Assembly (NCBI GenBank): GCA_017521465.1
Contig: JAFXCN010000025.1
Span: 62,587 to 126,586, forward strand
Length of the DNA: 64,000 nt
Direction of reading: 5' to 3'
From: Clostridia bacterium
Lineage (GTDB): Bacteria > Bacillota > Clostridia > TANB77 > UBA1234
Notes under the pieces: model-generated
Told to the model about the DNA's origin: nothing
Database searches by the model: none
What the model saw: the letters and a program-made list of their open reading frames with translations, nothing else
Shown here: one piece after another, positions 37,150-45,746 of the stretch
Layout of the letters: each line of letters starts with the position of its first letter
How positions within the stretch are numbered: position 1 is the first letter of the stretch
Translations under genes and position numbers: made by a program

Positions 37150-39078
37150 TTATACTTCTGTTATGATTGGAATTAACATTGGATTTCTTTTTGTTTTTGC
37201 ATACAAAAAGTCATGCAATGAATCTTTTATTGCATTCTTTATTGTAGCCCAGTCTTTTATGTTATTCTGTTTACACTTTTCTATCTCTTTATTTGCAACT
37301 TTCTTTATTTCTTCTATTAAATCCTCTGATTCTCTTACATATACAAATCCTCTAGATATAATATCTGGTCCAGCAATTATATTGCCTGTTCTTGCTTCCA
37401 TTGCTAGTGCTATTATTATAAGACCGTCTTGTGATAAATGTTGTCTATCTCTTAATACGATATTTCCAACATCTCCAATACCCAATCCATCTATTAGCAC
37501 TCTACCCGCAGGAACTGTACCCGTAACCTTACAGAAGTTTTTATCTAATTCAAGCACCTTACCATTTGTAAGCATTACTATATTTTCTTCTTGAACTCCT
37601 ACTTTCTTAGCAGTTTCTGCATGAGCTTTTAAATGTCTAAATTCACCATGTACTGGTATAAAATATTTTGGTCTTACTAGACTTAACATTAATTTTTGTT
37701 CTTCAGCACAAGCATGTCCTGATACATGAATATCCGCAAGGGAATGATATATAACATCTGCACCAATTTTAAACAAATCATCAATTACATTTGAAACTAG
37801 TTTTTCATTTCCTGGTATTGGATGTGCAGAAATTATTACTAAATCATCTTTACTTATAGTAACTTTTTTGTGACTACCCGCAGCCATTCTAGATAAGCCT
37901 GCCATAGTTTCTCCTTGGCTACCTGTTGTTATCAAAACTAATCTATTTGGTGCATAATCATCTATTTCATCAATATCAATTAATACACCATCCGGTATAT
38001 CTAAATATCCAAGTTCTTTGGCAACCGTCATAACGTTTAGCATGCTTCTTCCGCATATAGCAACTTTTCTATTGTTATCCATAGCTGCATTAATAATTTG
38101 TTGTACTCTGTGAACATTCGAAGCAAATGTAGCTACTATTATTCTCTTTTGACAATCATAGAAGATTTCATCAAATACTTTTCCAACACTGCTTTCAGAC
38201 ATGCTATATCCAGGTCTTTCTGAGTTTGTACTATCTGACATTAATGCCAATACACCTTTCGAACCCAATTCTGCAAATCTGGCAAAATCCATAACTTTTC
38301 CATCAATAGGTGTAAAATCTACTTTAAAGTCTCCCGTATGAACAATAGTGCCAACTGGTGTATGAATAGCTACCGCTGTTGAATCTGCAATACTGTGCGT
38401 AGTTCTTATAAACTCAACTTTCATATTACCAATTGTAACAATGTCCCCTGCTTTTACACATTTCATATTTGTACTTCTAACCAATTTATGTTCTTCTAAT
38501 TTATTTTGAATTAAACCTAATGTTAATCTAGTTGCATATAAAGGAACATTTACCGATTTTAACACATATGGAATTGCCCCAATATGATCTTCATGTCCGT
38601 GTGTAATAACAATAGCTTTTAATCTATTTCTATTTTTTTCAACATAACTGATATCTGGTATTACTAAATCTACACCTAACATATCATCCTCTGGAAATGC
38701 TACTCCGCAGTCTAGCAATATCATGTCATCTCCATATTCAATGACCGTCATATTTTTACCAACTTCTTCAAGACCACCTAAAGGAATTATTTTTATTCTA
38801 TCCCTTGTAAGTTTCGTGCTTCTTGGCGCACTTGTTTTCTTTTCGATTATTGGTTTTATTTTATTTACTTTTGAATTGTTTTTATTAAAAGCTTTTTTAT
38901 TTTCTTCTGTTTTTTCAACTTTAACTTCTTTTTTCTCTTGTTTAACTTGCATATTTTCATTATTATTCACCACAGTGTTTACTTTTTTAGGTCTTCTATT
39001 ATATTTCCTTCTTGGCTTTGATATATTCTTATTTTCTTCTTGCAAGTTTTTTTCATTTGTTTTTAATTCTTCTGTCAA
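37150..39078 (-). CDS. rnj: Ribonuclease J
   Basis: 5'-exonuclease/endonuclease central to Firmicute mRNA decay. The metallo-beta-lactamase motif HGHEDH is at 160-165, with further ligands in STNSERPG, ATFASNVHR and SGHACAEEQ. The beta-CASP and C-terminal domains are complete in 642 residues. The first 93 residues are a Lys/Asn/Glu-rich, low-complexity extension absent from typical RNase J; it could bind RNA or partners. The start is TTG behind AAAGGAG at 7-bp spacing. Upstream lies the deacetylase gene, 18 bases away. Confidence 0.95.
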   Translation of the reverse strand: MTEELKTNEKNLQEENKNISKPRRKYNRRPKKVNTVVNNNENMQVKQEKKEVKVEKTEENKKAFNKNNSKVNKIKPIIEKKTSAPRSTKLTRDRIKIIPLGGLEEVGKNMTVIEYGDDMILLDCGVAFPEDDMLGVDLVIPDISYVEKNRNRLKAIVITHGHEDHIGAIPYVLKSVNVPLYATRLTLGLIQNKLEEHKLVRSTNMKCVKAGDIVTIGNMKVEFIRTTHSIADSTAVAIHTPVGTIVHTGDFKVDFTPIDGKVMDFARFAELGSKGVLALMSDSTNSERPGYSMSESSVGKVFDEIFYDCQKRIIVATFASNVHRVQQIINAAMDNNRKVAICGRSMLNVMTVAKELGYLDIPDGVLIDIDEIDDYAPNRLVLITTGSQGETMAGLSRMAAGSHKKVTISKDDLVIISAHPIPGNEKLVSNVIDDLFKIGADVIYHSLADIHVSGHACAEEQKLMLSLVRPKYFIPVHGEFRHLKAHAETAKKVGVQEENIVMLTNGKVLELDKNFCKVTGTVPAGRVLIDGLGIGDVGNIVLRDRQHLSQDGLIIIALAMEARTGNIIAGPDIISRGFVYVRESEDLIEEIKKVANKEIEKCKQNNIKDWATIKNAIKDSLHDFLYAKTKRNPMLIPIITEV

Positions 39079-39096
39079 ATTTATTCTCCTTTCATT

Positions 39097-40086
39097 TTAG
39101 TGAAGTCTATAATATTTTTGCTCCTGATCTTTTTCTAATCTTTCTAACCACCAATACAAATCACACTCTACTTCTTTATTGCCACCTCTCGCACGCACTC
39201 TAGGCAACTTAAGCAGATTATTTTTTTCGTTATTAGGATTAGTTGCAGGACTCGCTCCAACTAATAAAATTACTTTATTCTCGTATGTTTTTCCTTCATA
39301 CTCTCCTGTATGAATATATTCTGCATACTCTTTAGATGATATTCCGAACGGAAGCGCTAATGAATTTATCTTATAACCGGTTAATTCTTCTACTTCATTT
39401 GATACAATACCAATTTCTTTTTGAATTTGTTCAGGTGTTGCCTTACTAAAATTAATATGTGTATTTGTATGATTTCCAATCTCAAAACCTTTATTTATCA
39501 AATACTCCAATCTTTCTTTTTCAGTTCCTTCACCTTGAAAATATCCCGTACCATTAATAAAAAATGTACCATTCAATCCAAACTCTGGATATTCAGCATA
39601 AAATTTTTCCATAACGCCAACAGCTGACTTTGGATTTGCAATAAAATTACCACTTTCATCTTTTATTAAGTTAAATTGGCTTTTGCTGCCATCATCAAAC
39701 GTCAAAATAATAGGTGTACATCCCACTGGCACCTTTATGTTATTATTGATATAATCGTTTAAAGAAATACTACGATAACCGTGTTCATATAAATATTTTA
39801 AATCATTATAAAAATTATCATATGATCTTGTCCATTCATCTTTTCCCTCATTTTCTGCAAATTTATGATACATCACTATAATAATTTTTCCGTTTTCGTT
39901 ATATTTATATGACTCTTCTTTAATTTCAATAAGCTCATCGTTTTTATTTTCCAATGAACTTTCTTGAGATATTTGAGATGTTTGAGTTTCTAACTCTGTA
40001 ATCTCTTTTTTATTTCCGTTCTCACAACCAACGAGATTAAGTATAACACACATTCCAATTATTGTCAACCAAAGTATGTTTTTCAT
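39097..40086 (-). CDS. Lipoprotein polysaccharide deacetylase
   Basis: The NodB-fold deacetylase acts on N-acetylated sugars outside the cell. The ATG at 40086 (after GGGAGGGG) gives 329 residues beginning with a lipobox signal (NLVGC, Cys near 20). TFDDG near 128-132 supplies the catalytic Asp and metal Asp, and the HTNTH motif near 204-208 the two metal histidines. The C-terminal half holds a LALPFG-like barrel segment. The substrate may be peptidoglycan or a wall glycan. It is divergent from sigH and co-directional with rnj. Confidence 0.88.
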   Translation of the reverse strand: MKNILWLTIIGMCVILNLVGCENGNKKEITELETQTSQISQESSLENKNDELIEIKEESYKYNENGKIIIVMYHKFAENEGKDEWTRSYDNFYNDLKYLYEHGYRSISLNDYINNNIKVPVGCTPIILTFDDGSKSQFNLIKDESGNFIANPKSAVGVMEKFYAEYPEFGLNGTFFINGTGYFQGEGTEKERLEYLINKGFEIGNHTNTHINFSKATPEQIQKEIGIVSNEVEELTGYKINSLALPFGISSKEYAEYIHTGEYEGKTYENKVILLVGASPATNPNNEKNNLLKLPRVRARGGNKEVECDLYWWLERLEKDQEQKYYRLH

Positions 40087-40136
40087 ATAACCCCTCCCTC
40101 TTGGCATTTTCACATATAGATTATATCAGTTTACAC

Positions 40137-40166
40137 TTGACTTGTCACCATTATGGAATGTATAAT
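40137..40166 (+). promoter_or_regulatory. Promoter of sigH
   Basis: TTGACT (40137-40142), 18 bp, TATAAT (40161-40166), followed by AGGAGG near 40183 and the GTG start at 40200. Confidence 0.7.
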
Positions 40167-40199
40167 AACAATAGATTTTTTCAGGAGGTAAAGCAAAAG

Positions 40200-40862
40200 G
40201 TGGACCCAAATTTAAATCCCGATATACTAAGTGAATTACAAGAAGAACCAGATGCTGACAGACAATCTATTTTATTGATACGTAATGGCGATAATTTGGC
40301 ACGTGACAATTTAATTCGTCGTTATCAAGGATTCGTATACAATAAAACAAGACCTTATTTTTTAATGGGAGCAGACAGAGAAGATTTAGCGCAAGAAGGC
40401 ATGCTTGGACTAGTTCAAGCAATTAAGTCTTACGATTTATCAAAAGATGTCCCTTTTAAAACTTTTGCTGATATTTGCATTACTAGAAGAATTTGTACAG
40501 CAGTAAAAACATATGGAAGACATAAGCATTCTCCTCTTAATTCTTCATTCTCACTTAATCAACCTTCATATGGTGACGAAGATGATAGGGAAACTATAGA
40601 AACTATTAATGCTGGAATTGTTGAAGACCCTGTTGATACAATAACAACAAGAGAAACTTTTAAAATGGTAGAACAAAAGTTGAAAAAACTTCTTTCACCA
40701 TTTGAGCAAAACGTTTATTATCTACAATTATACGAAGGTCTTTCATATGAACAAATTGCTACAAGATTAGATTCACACACAAAAGCAGTAGATAATGCAA
40801 TTCAAAGAATTAGAAAAAAGATTTCAAAACATATTAATATAGATGATGAAAAAGAAATATAG
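40200..40862 (+). CDS. sigH: RNA polymerase sigma factor SigH (Spo0H-like)
   Basis: 220 residues from a GTG start at 40200; the frame is open further upstream, but that would precede the promoter. Region 2 (ARDNLIRRYQGFVYNKTRPYFLMGADREDLAQEG) and region 4 (LSPFEQNVYYLQLYEGLSYEQIATRLDSHTKAVDNAIQRI, in pieces) match sporulation/competence SigH. A tRNA-Thr gene follows by 19 bases, as in many Clostridia, but the usual rpmG-secE-nusG genes are not next. No anti-sigma factor is nearby. Confidence 0.88.
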   Translation: MDPNLNPDILSELQEEPDADRQSILLIRNGDNLARDNLIRRYQGFVYNKTRPYFLMGADREDLAQEGMLGLVQAIKSYDLSKDVPFKTFADICITRRICTAVKTYGRHKHSPLNSSFSLNQPSYGDEDDRETIETINAGIVEDPVDTITTRETFKMVEQKLKKLLSPFEQNVYYLQLYEGLSYEQIATRLDSHTKAVDNAIQRIRKKISKHINIDDEKEI

Positions 40863-40881
40863 AGCTTCTGCTCTACTTTAT

Positions 40882-40957
40882 GCTTCCATAGCTCAGTAGG
40901 TAGAGTGCATCCTTGGTAAGGATGAGGTCACGGGTTCAATTCCCGTTGGAAGCTCCA
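40882..40957 (+). tRNA. tRNA-Thr (GGT)
   Basis: Cloverleaf with acceptor GCTTCCA/TGGAAGC, D-arm GCTC...GAGT, anticodon arm CATCC-TTGGTAA-GGATG (anticodon GGT), T-arm ACGGG-TTCAATT-CCCGT, discriminator T and an encoded CCA. Confidence 0.97.
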
Positions 40958-40975
40958 AACTTGCCTTCGGCAAGC

Positions 40976-41075
40976 GTGAAAAATGAAGAGTGAATAGTGA
41001 AGAGTATCATATTGCCATATGTATCTTTCTCATAAGGCAAGTTTGTACTTTTCATTATTCACTCTTAACTTTTCA
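40976..41075. repeat. Miniature inverted-repeat element after tRNA-Thr
   Basis: Arms GTGAAAAATGAAGAGTGAATAGTGAAGAGTA (40976-41006, shown in function only) and its near-perfect reverse complement (41045-41075) flank 38 bp. The arms themselves are built of a GTGAAxAGTGAAT-like heptad. Single arms of the same sequence occur at 24829-24859, 43107-43133 and 49096-49130. Confidence 0.75.
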
Positions 41076-41081
41076 CTAAAC

Positions 41082-41124
41082 AAAAAGTCTTGGCTTGCCA
41101 AATGTGGCCGACCAAGACTTTTTT
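41082..41124. terminator. Bidirectional terminator between tRNA-Thr and the orphan RNA
   Basis: AAAAAGTCTTGG / CCAAGACTTTTTT stem with an inner GGC.GCC pair; T-runs on both sides. It would end tRNA-Thr read-through on the plus strand and the orphan RNA on the minus strand. Confidence 0.85.
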
Positions 41125-41457
41125 GAGTTCGTTAAAAGTTTTTGTGTTGAGTGGACACCAAACTAGTAACGGAATATATTTATCTAAATATCACATTGTG
41201 TTCTATTCAGACGATTCTACAGCAAGACTTTTTGTCTCTTCAATTTCAAAATATCGATAATCAAATTTTTCAGTTTATTTGATTTCTTAGTCTGCATAAC
41301 TGCAGTCTATTTTGTCATCTCATTAACAAATCATTTTGCAGTACAATAATTCAACGTTCTCTAATTAGAGTTTGTTTTCGTTTGTTTCCTTTAGTGCTTA
41401 AATATATTTTGCACTCTTTTTCTTTTGTTATGTGTATAGCTTTCGCTAGTTTTACAC
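41082..41457 (-). ncRNA. Unidentified structured RNA, about 375 nt
   Basis: No protein frame fits here, yet the minus strand has a promoter (41490-41462), a terminator, and a chain of hairpins: GTGTA-AAAC-TAGC-GAAA-GCTA-TACAC (5' end, GNRA tetraloop), AGTGC...GCACT, CTCTAATTAGAG, CTGCA-GTTA-TGCAG, AATCAAAT...ATTTGATT and ATATTT-AGAT-AAATAT. I checked it by eye against RNase P, tmRNA, SRP RNA, 6S and common riboswitches without a match. It could be a member of a large-RNA class that I cannot recognise from sequence. Confidence 0.6.
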
Positions 41458-41461
41458 TAAA

Positions 41462-41490
41462 ATATTATCATACCTATTTTTTATTTTCAA
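41462..41490 (-). promoter_or_regulatory. Promoter of the orphan RNA
   Basis: TTGAAA (41490-41485), 17 bp, TAATAT (41467-41462); initiation would fall at the first G of the GNRA-capped 5' hairpin. Confidence 0.6.
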
Positions 41491-41508
41491 CAATATTCTT
41501 TTTTATCA

Positions 41509-41536
41509 TTGTTTTTATTTTTAAATATTATATAAT
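41509..41536 (+). promoter_or_regulatory. Promoter of the DUF4015 gene
   Basis: TTGTTT (41509-41514), 16 bp, TATAAT (41531-41536), then AAGGGGGAT before the ATG at 41560. It is divergent from the orphan RNA promoter, with fewer than 20 bp between the -35 boxes. Confidence 0.6.
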
Positions 41537-41559
41537 TTTTGTATAAGGGGGATGATTTT

Positions 41560-42852
41560 ATGGATAAAAAACTTATTATTATCGCTGTAATTTCTATATT
41601 AGTTGGAACACTAATCGGTGTATATTTTATAAGTCGTCCAGAGTCCTCCGCCGCAACTGATATTAATAAAGAAAATATAATTATAGAAAACAAAACTACT
41701 ACTAATAATATTGAACCAATTTCTGAAATTATTGAATCTCCTGTAAAAGAAAAAATTATAAGAGATGATATAAAAGCAATTTATCTTACAGGTTGGTCTG
41801 CAGGGACTAAATCAAAACTTGAAAGTACAATTACAAATATAAAAGAAAATGATTTTAATGCGGTAGTAATCGATATTAAAGATGAAGCTGGTAGACTTTC
41901 ATACAAATCAAATGTTCAAACAGCAATTGATATTGGTGCATCGCAAAATATGATTTCTAATATTACTAATGTTATTAATTTATTAAAAGAAAATGATATA
42001 TATGTTATTGGTAGAATTGTTACTTTTAAAGATCCTCTTTTCGCTAAAAAAGTACAAGATATCGCTTATAAAAAAGCTGATAATTCTATTTGGACAGACT
42101 ATTCTGGAAACAATTGGCCAAACCCTTACAACACATCATCATGGGACTACCCTATTGCACTCGCAAAAGAAGCTGCCGAATTAGGATTTGACGAGATACA
42201 ATTTGACTATGTTCGCTTCCCTTCATCAGAAGGCAGAACGAAACAAATAGCTTTTGGATTTGACTCTGATACAAAAACAAAATCGCAAGTTATAAATTCT
42301 TTTTTAGAAAAAGTTATGTCTGAATTAGAAGAATATAAAATAGTTGTTTCAGCTGATGTGTTTGGAATTATTACAAAGCGACAAGGCGACTTTGAAAATA
42401 TTGGACAAGACTTTGCTGCAATAGCGCAAATAGTTGATGTAATTTGTCCAATGGTTTATCCTTCACATTATGCACCTGGCGAATACAAACTTGCTAATCC
42501 AGATAAAAGTCCATACAATACAGTTTATTACTCTGTAAAAGATGGATTAAAAAGATATGAAGAAATAGAAAATCCAGATGCAAAAAAAGCAGTCATTAGA
42601 CCATACTTACAAGATTTCACAGCATCTTGGCTTGGTAGAGGAAAATATTTAAATTATTCTACTAATCAAGTTAAAGAACAAATTCAAGCTTGTTATGATT
42701 TAAGAATACAATCATTTACACTTTGGGATCCAAGTAATAAGTATTGTTACGAAGCGCTAAAGCAATGTGTTTGGATGAGTGAAGAAGAATATCAAGCGAA
42801 GTTGGAACAAGAGCAGGCGCAAACGGAAAACAACGCTGTTCCGGAAATGTGA
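41560..42852 (+). CDS. Membrane-anchored putative glycoside hydrolase (DUF4015)
   Basis: 430 residues from the ATG at 41560. One N-terminal transmembrane segment (about 5-24) is followed by an Asn/Ile/Thr-rich spacer and a TIM-barrel-like domain from about 75. IKAIYLTGWSAG, AVVIDIKDEAG (acidic pair), DEIQFDYVRFPSSEG and SADVFG are hallmarks of DUF4015/GH13-related 'putative glycosyl hydrolase' proteins. Acidic residues in IDIKDE and FDYVRFP may be catalytic. The acidic Gln/Glu tail is low-complexity. Extracellular wall or polysaccharide processing is likely; the substrate is unknown. A palindromic PR1 repeat begins 17 bases after the stop. Confidence 0.8.
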   Translation: MDKKLIIIAVISILVGTLIGVYFISRPESSAATDINKENIIIENKTTTNNIEPISEIIESPVKEKIIRDDIKAIYLTGWSAGTKSKLESTITNIKENDFNAVVIDIKDEAGRLSYKSNVQTAIDIGASQNMISNITNVINLLKENDIYVIGRIVTFKDPLFAKKVQDIAYKKADNSIWTDYSGNNWPNPYNTSSWDYPIALAKEAAELGFDEIQFDYVRFPSSEGRTKQIAFGFDSDTKTKSQVINSFLEKVMSELEEYKIVVSADVFGIITKRQGDFENIGQDFAAIAQIVDVICPMVYPSHYAPGEYKLANPDKSPYNTVYYSVKDGLKRYEEIENPDAKKAVIRPYLQDFTASWLGRGKYLNYSTNQVKEQIQACYDLRIQSFTLWDPSNKYCYEALKQCVWMSEEEYQAKLEQEQAQTENNAVPEM

Positions 42853-42869
42853 TTTTTATTCCAAATTAC

Positions 42870-42964
42870 TGTAACGCAGTTCGTTTTCCCAGGGCGCCGC
42901 TGCGCGGGCGAAACCGTTTTTTCGCCCTGGAAAAAAGTTTCCTTCGGAAACTTTGATACACACA
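42870..42964 (+). repeat. Palindromic repeat family PR1, copy E
   Basis: TGTAACGCAGTTCG start; arms TTTTCCCAGGGCG / CGCCCTGGAAAA differ from copies B, D and F at several paired positions yet remain complementary; second hairpin AAAGTTTCCTTCGGAAACTTT. Confidence 0.88.
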
Positions 42965-43017
42965 TATATGCGAAGAGGCTGTGAAATTTATTCACATCCT
43001 CTTTTTAAAATTCATAT

Positions 43018-43102
43018 AGTTTTTACCGTTTTTTGCCCAGGTCGTCCGTTTCACATCTCCGATGTGAAGCCGTGGCTTCGCCTTTTCGCCCAGGGCAGAA
43101 AA
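43018..43102 (+). repeat. G+C-rich composite hairpin element
   Basis: Outer GTTTTTTGCCC / GGGCAGAAAAAC arms, inner TTCACAT-CTCCG-ATGTGAA and a GGCTTCGCC hairpin. It stands out against AT-rich flanks, is unrelated in sequence to PR1, and is followed by the TTCACTATTCAC repeat (43107-43133). No gene. Confidence 0.6.
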
Positions 43103-43154
43103 ACTATTCACCCTTCACTATTCACTTTTCACTATTTTTTTGCTATAAAATAGC

Positions 43155-43354
43155 AAAAAAATAGAACCCCACATAAGCCGTCCATATGAGCGAATTTAAG
43201 AGCCTGCTTGCACAGGTGGGTGTCCTCCTTAATACTTACGGGCTTCTCAATCGAATTAGTTGAGCTTGCACACCATATCAAGAGAATCAGACTCCCCTTC
43301 TTTAGAATGTTGGTTCTAAATAAAACTCAAGTGACACGTACCTCGTAGGGTTAT
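43155..43354 (-). ncRNA. ssrS: 6S RNA
   Basis: The closing stem pairs AACCCTAC at the 5' end with GTGGGGTT at the 3' end. Near the 3' half the segment GAGAAGCC...TTAAGGAGGACACCCACCT follows the same order as the conserved E. coli 6S GAGAAGCC...GACGACACAUUCACCU region. The central unpaired region resembles an open promoter, which is how 6S RNA sequesters sigma-A holoenzyme. Length is about 200 nt. A promoter precedes it and a T-rich hairpin (43132-43163) follows. Confidence 0.82.
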
Positions 43355-43357
43355 TAA

Positions 43358-43390
43358 TATAATAACATACACCTATTTTATTTGCAAATT
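43358..43390 (-). promoter_or_regulatory. Promoter of 6S RNA
   Basis: TTGCAA, 17 bp, TATTAT on the minus strand, ending about 6 bases before the AACCCTAC closing stem. Confidence 0.65.
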
Positions 43391-43529
43391 GCTCATATCC
43401 TTTATACCTTTTTTATGCATATTCTAGCTATATTTTTTACAAAAATACTCTCGTTTTCTTACTTTTTCATAAATTTTTATAAGTTGATTTTTTCAATTTT
43501 TTATGCTATAATTAAATAAGAAGTTATGG

Positions 43530-43559
43530 GAAAAACGCACCAAAATTGGTGCGTTTTTT
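43530..43559. terminator. Terminator after the CDF transporter gene
   Basis: AAAAACGCACCAAAATTGGTGCGTTTTTT, perfect palindrome; the CDF stop codon lies 22 bases away on the minus strand. Confidence 0.88.
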
Positions 43560-43580
43560 CTATATAAAAAATATCTATCT

Positions 43581-44453
43581 TTATACCGGATTTATATGTA
43601 CAACTACATCATATATATTCTTTATTTCTAATATATCTGCTTTTAATTTACCTGCTATTTTATGACTTTCATTTACCGTCATATTTCCATCAACTGAAAC
43701 TTTAACTATTACTATGAATTTATTTCCAACAGATTTTGATGTTATTTTATCAATATGATCTATTTCTCCATATCTTTTTACTATGTCACAAATTTTTTCT
43801 TTTTCTCCTTCAGGCATTGATGTATCCATAAGCACTTTATAACTTTCAACAAATACTTGTATCCCAACATAACAAATTCTCATCGCAATTCCAATTGCAA
43901 TCATCCCATCTAGCCAGTAAATATTAAACAAAGCTGCAATCGTTCCAATTAAAACAGAACTTGTAACTAATACATCATTTATATGGTCTTGTGCATTTGC
44001 AAGTATTAATATATTGTCACTCTCTTTACCTTTTTTATGTGTATAAAAATATAACCATAATTTTGTAAGTATTGTTACAGCACACACAATAACTAACCAT
44101 ACAGAAAATTCAAATGTATTTTTCTTTATTAATGAAGTCACACCTTCCATAGCTATTTTCAAAGATAAATAAATTGTTATGATACTTATTATTAAAGAAA
44201 ATATGTACTCGGCCTTTCCATGACCATAATTATGATCTTCATCAGATGGCTCTCCTGAAATTTTGCCACCTATGTATGTCATAAGTGATGCTAGTATGTC
44301 ACTAGCACTATTTATACTATCTGCAAACATTGCTTGACTTTTACTAATTAACGAAATGATTATTTTTATTATGAATAAAAATAGATTTCCAATCATACCT
44401 ATTATGCCTATTTTTTTAGTTTCCTTTGAACGAATATCCATATCATTTTCCAA
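43581..44453 (-). CDS. Cation diffusion facilitator transporter
   Basis: About 290 residues; exports divalent cations (Zn, Fe, Mn, Co or Cd) in exchange for protons. Six transmembrane helices and the site-A residues are present: FADSINSASD in helix 2 and ANAQDHINDV in helix 5 (H and D ligands). DHNYGHGKAE marks the cytoplasmic loop, and the C-terminal ferredoxin-like domain (about 205-290) is complete. The best start is a TTG at 44453, seven bases after AGGAGG; an ATG frame extends to 44477 but has no RBS. The metal cannot be inferred. Confidence 0.88.
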   Translation of the reverse strand: MENDMDIRSKETKKIGIIGMIGNLFLFIIKIIISLISKSQAMFADSINSASDILASLMTYIGGKISGEPSDEDHNYGHGKAEYIFSLIISIITIYLSLKIAMEGVTSLIKKNTFEFSVWLVIVCAVTILTKLWLYFYTHKKGKESDNILILANAQDHINDVLVTSSVLIGTIAALFNIYWLDGMIAIGIAMRICYVGIQVFVESYKVLMDTSMPEGEKEKICDIVKRYGEIDHIDKITSKSVGNKFIVIVKVSVDGNMTVNESHKIAGKLKADILEIKNIYDVVVHINPV

Positions 44454-44564
44454 AATACCGCCTCCTATTGGACACACTTTGTAATTTGATTATATATAAT
44501 CTTTTTTTAATAGTCAAACAAGGGGGTCTTAAAACGCCAATAAATTCATGTCAGTAATAATTAT

Positions 44565-44605
44565 AAGATTTTAAAAGTCGCTCAACGAGCGACTTTTAAA
44601 ATCTT
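44565..44605 (-). terminator. Terminator after the DUF378 gene
   Basis: AAGATTTTAAAAGTCGCT-CAACG-AGCGACTTTTAAAATCTT, an 18-bp perfect stem. Confidence 0.8.
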
Positions 44606-44654
44606 GGCATAGTATAAAATATATTTTTTCTTATTTTAGGACAGCCTCATTTAT

Positions 44655-44855
44655 TTAATCTCTTTGTCTAGTTCTGTCATAAAAAGCAAAAGCACATATT
44701 GCTGCAATTCCAACTATTGTGTATATAATTCTTGATAACCATGTAGCACTACCAAAAAGAGAATCTACTAAATTATAATTAAATAATCCTACTAATCCCC
44801 AATTTAATCCACCTATAATTACTAATGTTAATACAATTGCATAAAAAGCTTTCAT
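44655..44855 (-). CDS. DUF378 small membrane protein
   Basis: 66 residues with two transmembrane helices and the DUF378 signature IIGGLNWGLVGLFNYNLVDSLFG, then SRIIYTIVGIAA. Common in Firmicutes; function unknown. It stands alone between terminators, with GAGGTGAG before the ATG. Confidence 0.9.
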   Translation of the reverse strand: MKAFYAIVLTLVIIGGLNWGLVGLFNYNLVDSLFGSATWLSRIIYTIVGIAAICAFAFYDRTRQRD

Positions 44856-44942
44856 CTAATCTCACCTCTAATTCTTGTATTATATTCGCAAGATTAGAGT
44901 TTGTATTTTTTACATTTTTTATTCATGCAGATTTTTCCAAAA

Positions 44943-45746
44943 TTAATCTCTTAACAAAACATTATTTGTCGATTCATATTTTTTTAAAGCTTTTTGGCAT
45001 ATTAAAACAGTCAAAAGTATATATATGATTGCAACTGGTATTAATATCAACAATAGTGAAAAATCAAATGCTGATATTATTTTAATTGGTATAAACGCAA
45101 TATATCCTGCTGGTACAACAGTATACATCAAAAATTTTATAATTCCAGAATAAATATTTTCTGGGTATGTGCAAAACGATATAAGCATTGTGTATGTATA
45201 AATATGTTCTACATTACTTGTATCTCCTACCCATACAGAAATGACTCTTAATATTACATTAGTACAAATAAAAAACAAAGCAGATACACACGACAAAATT
45301 ATTAATAATAAAAATTTTGTCATATCAAATTGTACCGCAAATAAGCCTATTAAGAATCCATATAATAAATCTCCAAAAGCACTAAAATCCGAACTTGAAA
45401 GTAATGCATTAATTATTACATTTTTAGGTTGTAATAAAAGGATATCTATTCCACCATTTATTATATAATCACCTAATTTCTGCGCTCCTCCAAAAAAGAA
45501 GAAAGCAATGCCATAAGACATAGTTGGTATAGACCATAAATACAAAATATCATTCATTGTTATACCTTTTATATTGTCTCCGCTTACATCAAAAACTATA
45601 TTCCAAAAAATCAAAAAGAAGAAATTGTTAATGAACATGAAAACCGTTTGAATAACAAAACTTTTTCTATATTCTATAGCTGCTTTCATATTTTTGATTA
45701 CACTCATTTTTATAAACCTAAGATAACTTTTAGCCGCCGTTAGCAT
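44943..45746 (-). CDS. ABC-2 type exporter permease, second subunit
   Basis: About 267 residues, six transmembrane helices, with the PF06182-type pattern KAAIEYRKSFVIQTVF, the GGIDILLLQPKN loop and a long polar C-terminus. The frame extends to 45782, but the ATG at 45746 is preferred since it lies just inside the upstream permease end, behind AAAGGAG. It overlaps that gene by 17 bases. With the ATPase and the first permease it forms a heteromeric exporter; substrate unknown. Confidence 0.85.
   Translation of the reverse strand: MLTAAKSYLRFIKMSVIKNMKAAIEYRKSFVIQTVFMFINNFFFLIFWNIVFDVSGDNIKGITMNDILYLWSIPTMSYGIAFFFFGGAQKLGDYIINGGIDILLLQPKNVIINALLSSSDFSAFGDLLYGFLIGLFAVQFDMTKFLLLIILSCVSALFFICTNVILRVISVWVGDTSNVEHIYTYTMLISFCTYPENIYSGIIKFLMYTVVPAGYIAFIPIKIISAFDFSLLLILIPVAIIYILLTVLICQKALKKYESTNNVLLRD

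Noticed and set aside
40976..41075. Possible CRISPR-like repeats in the GTGAAxAGTGAAT region.
   Set aside because: Units are inverted rather than direct, have no regular spacers, and no cas gene is in the window.
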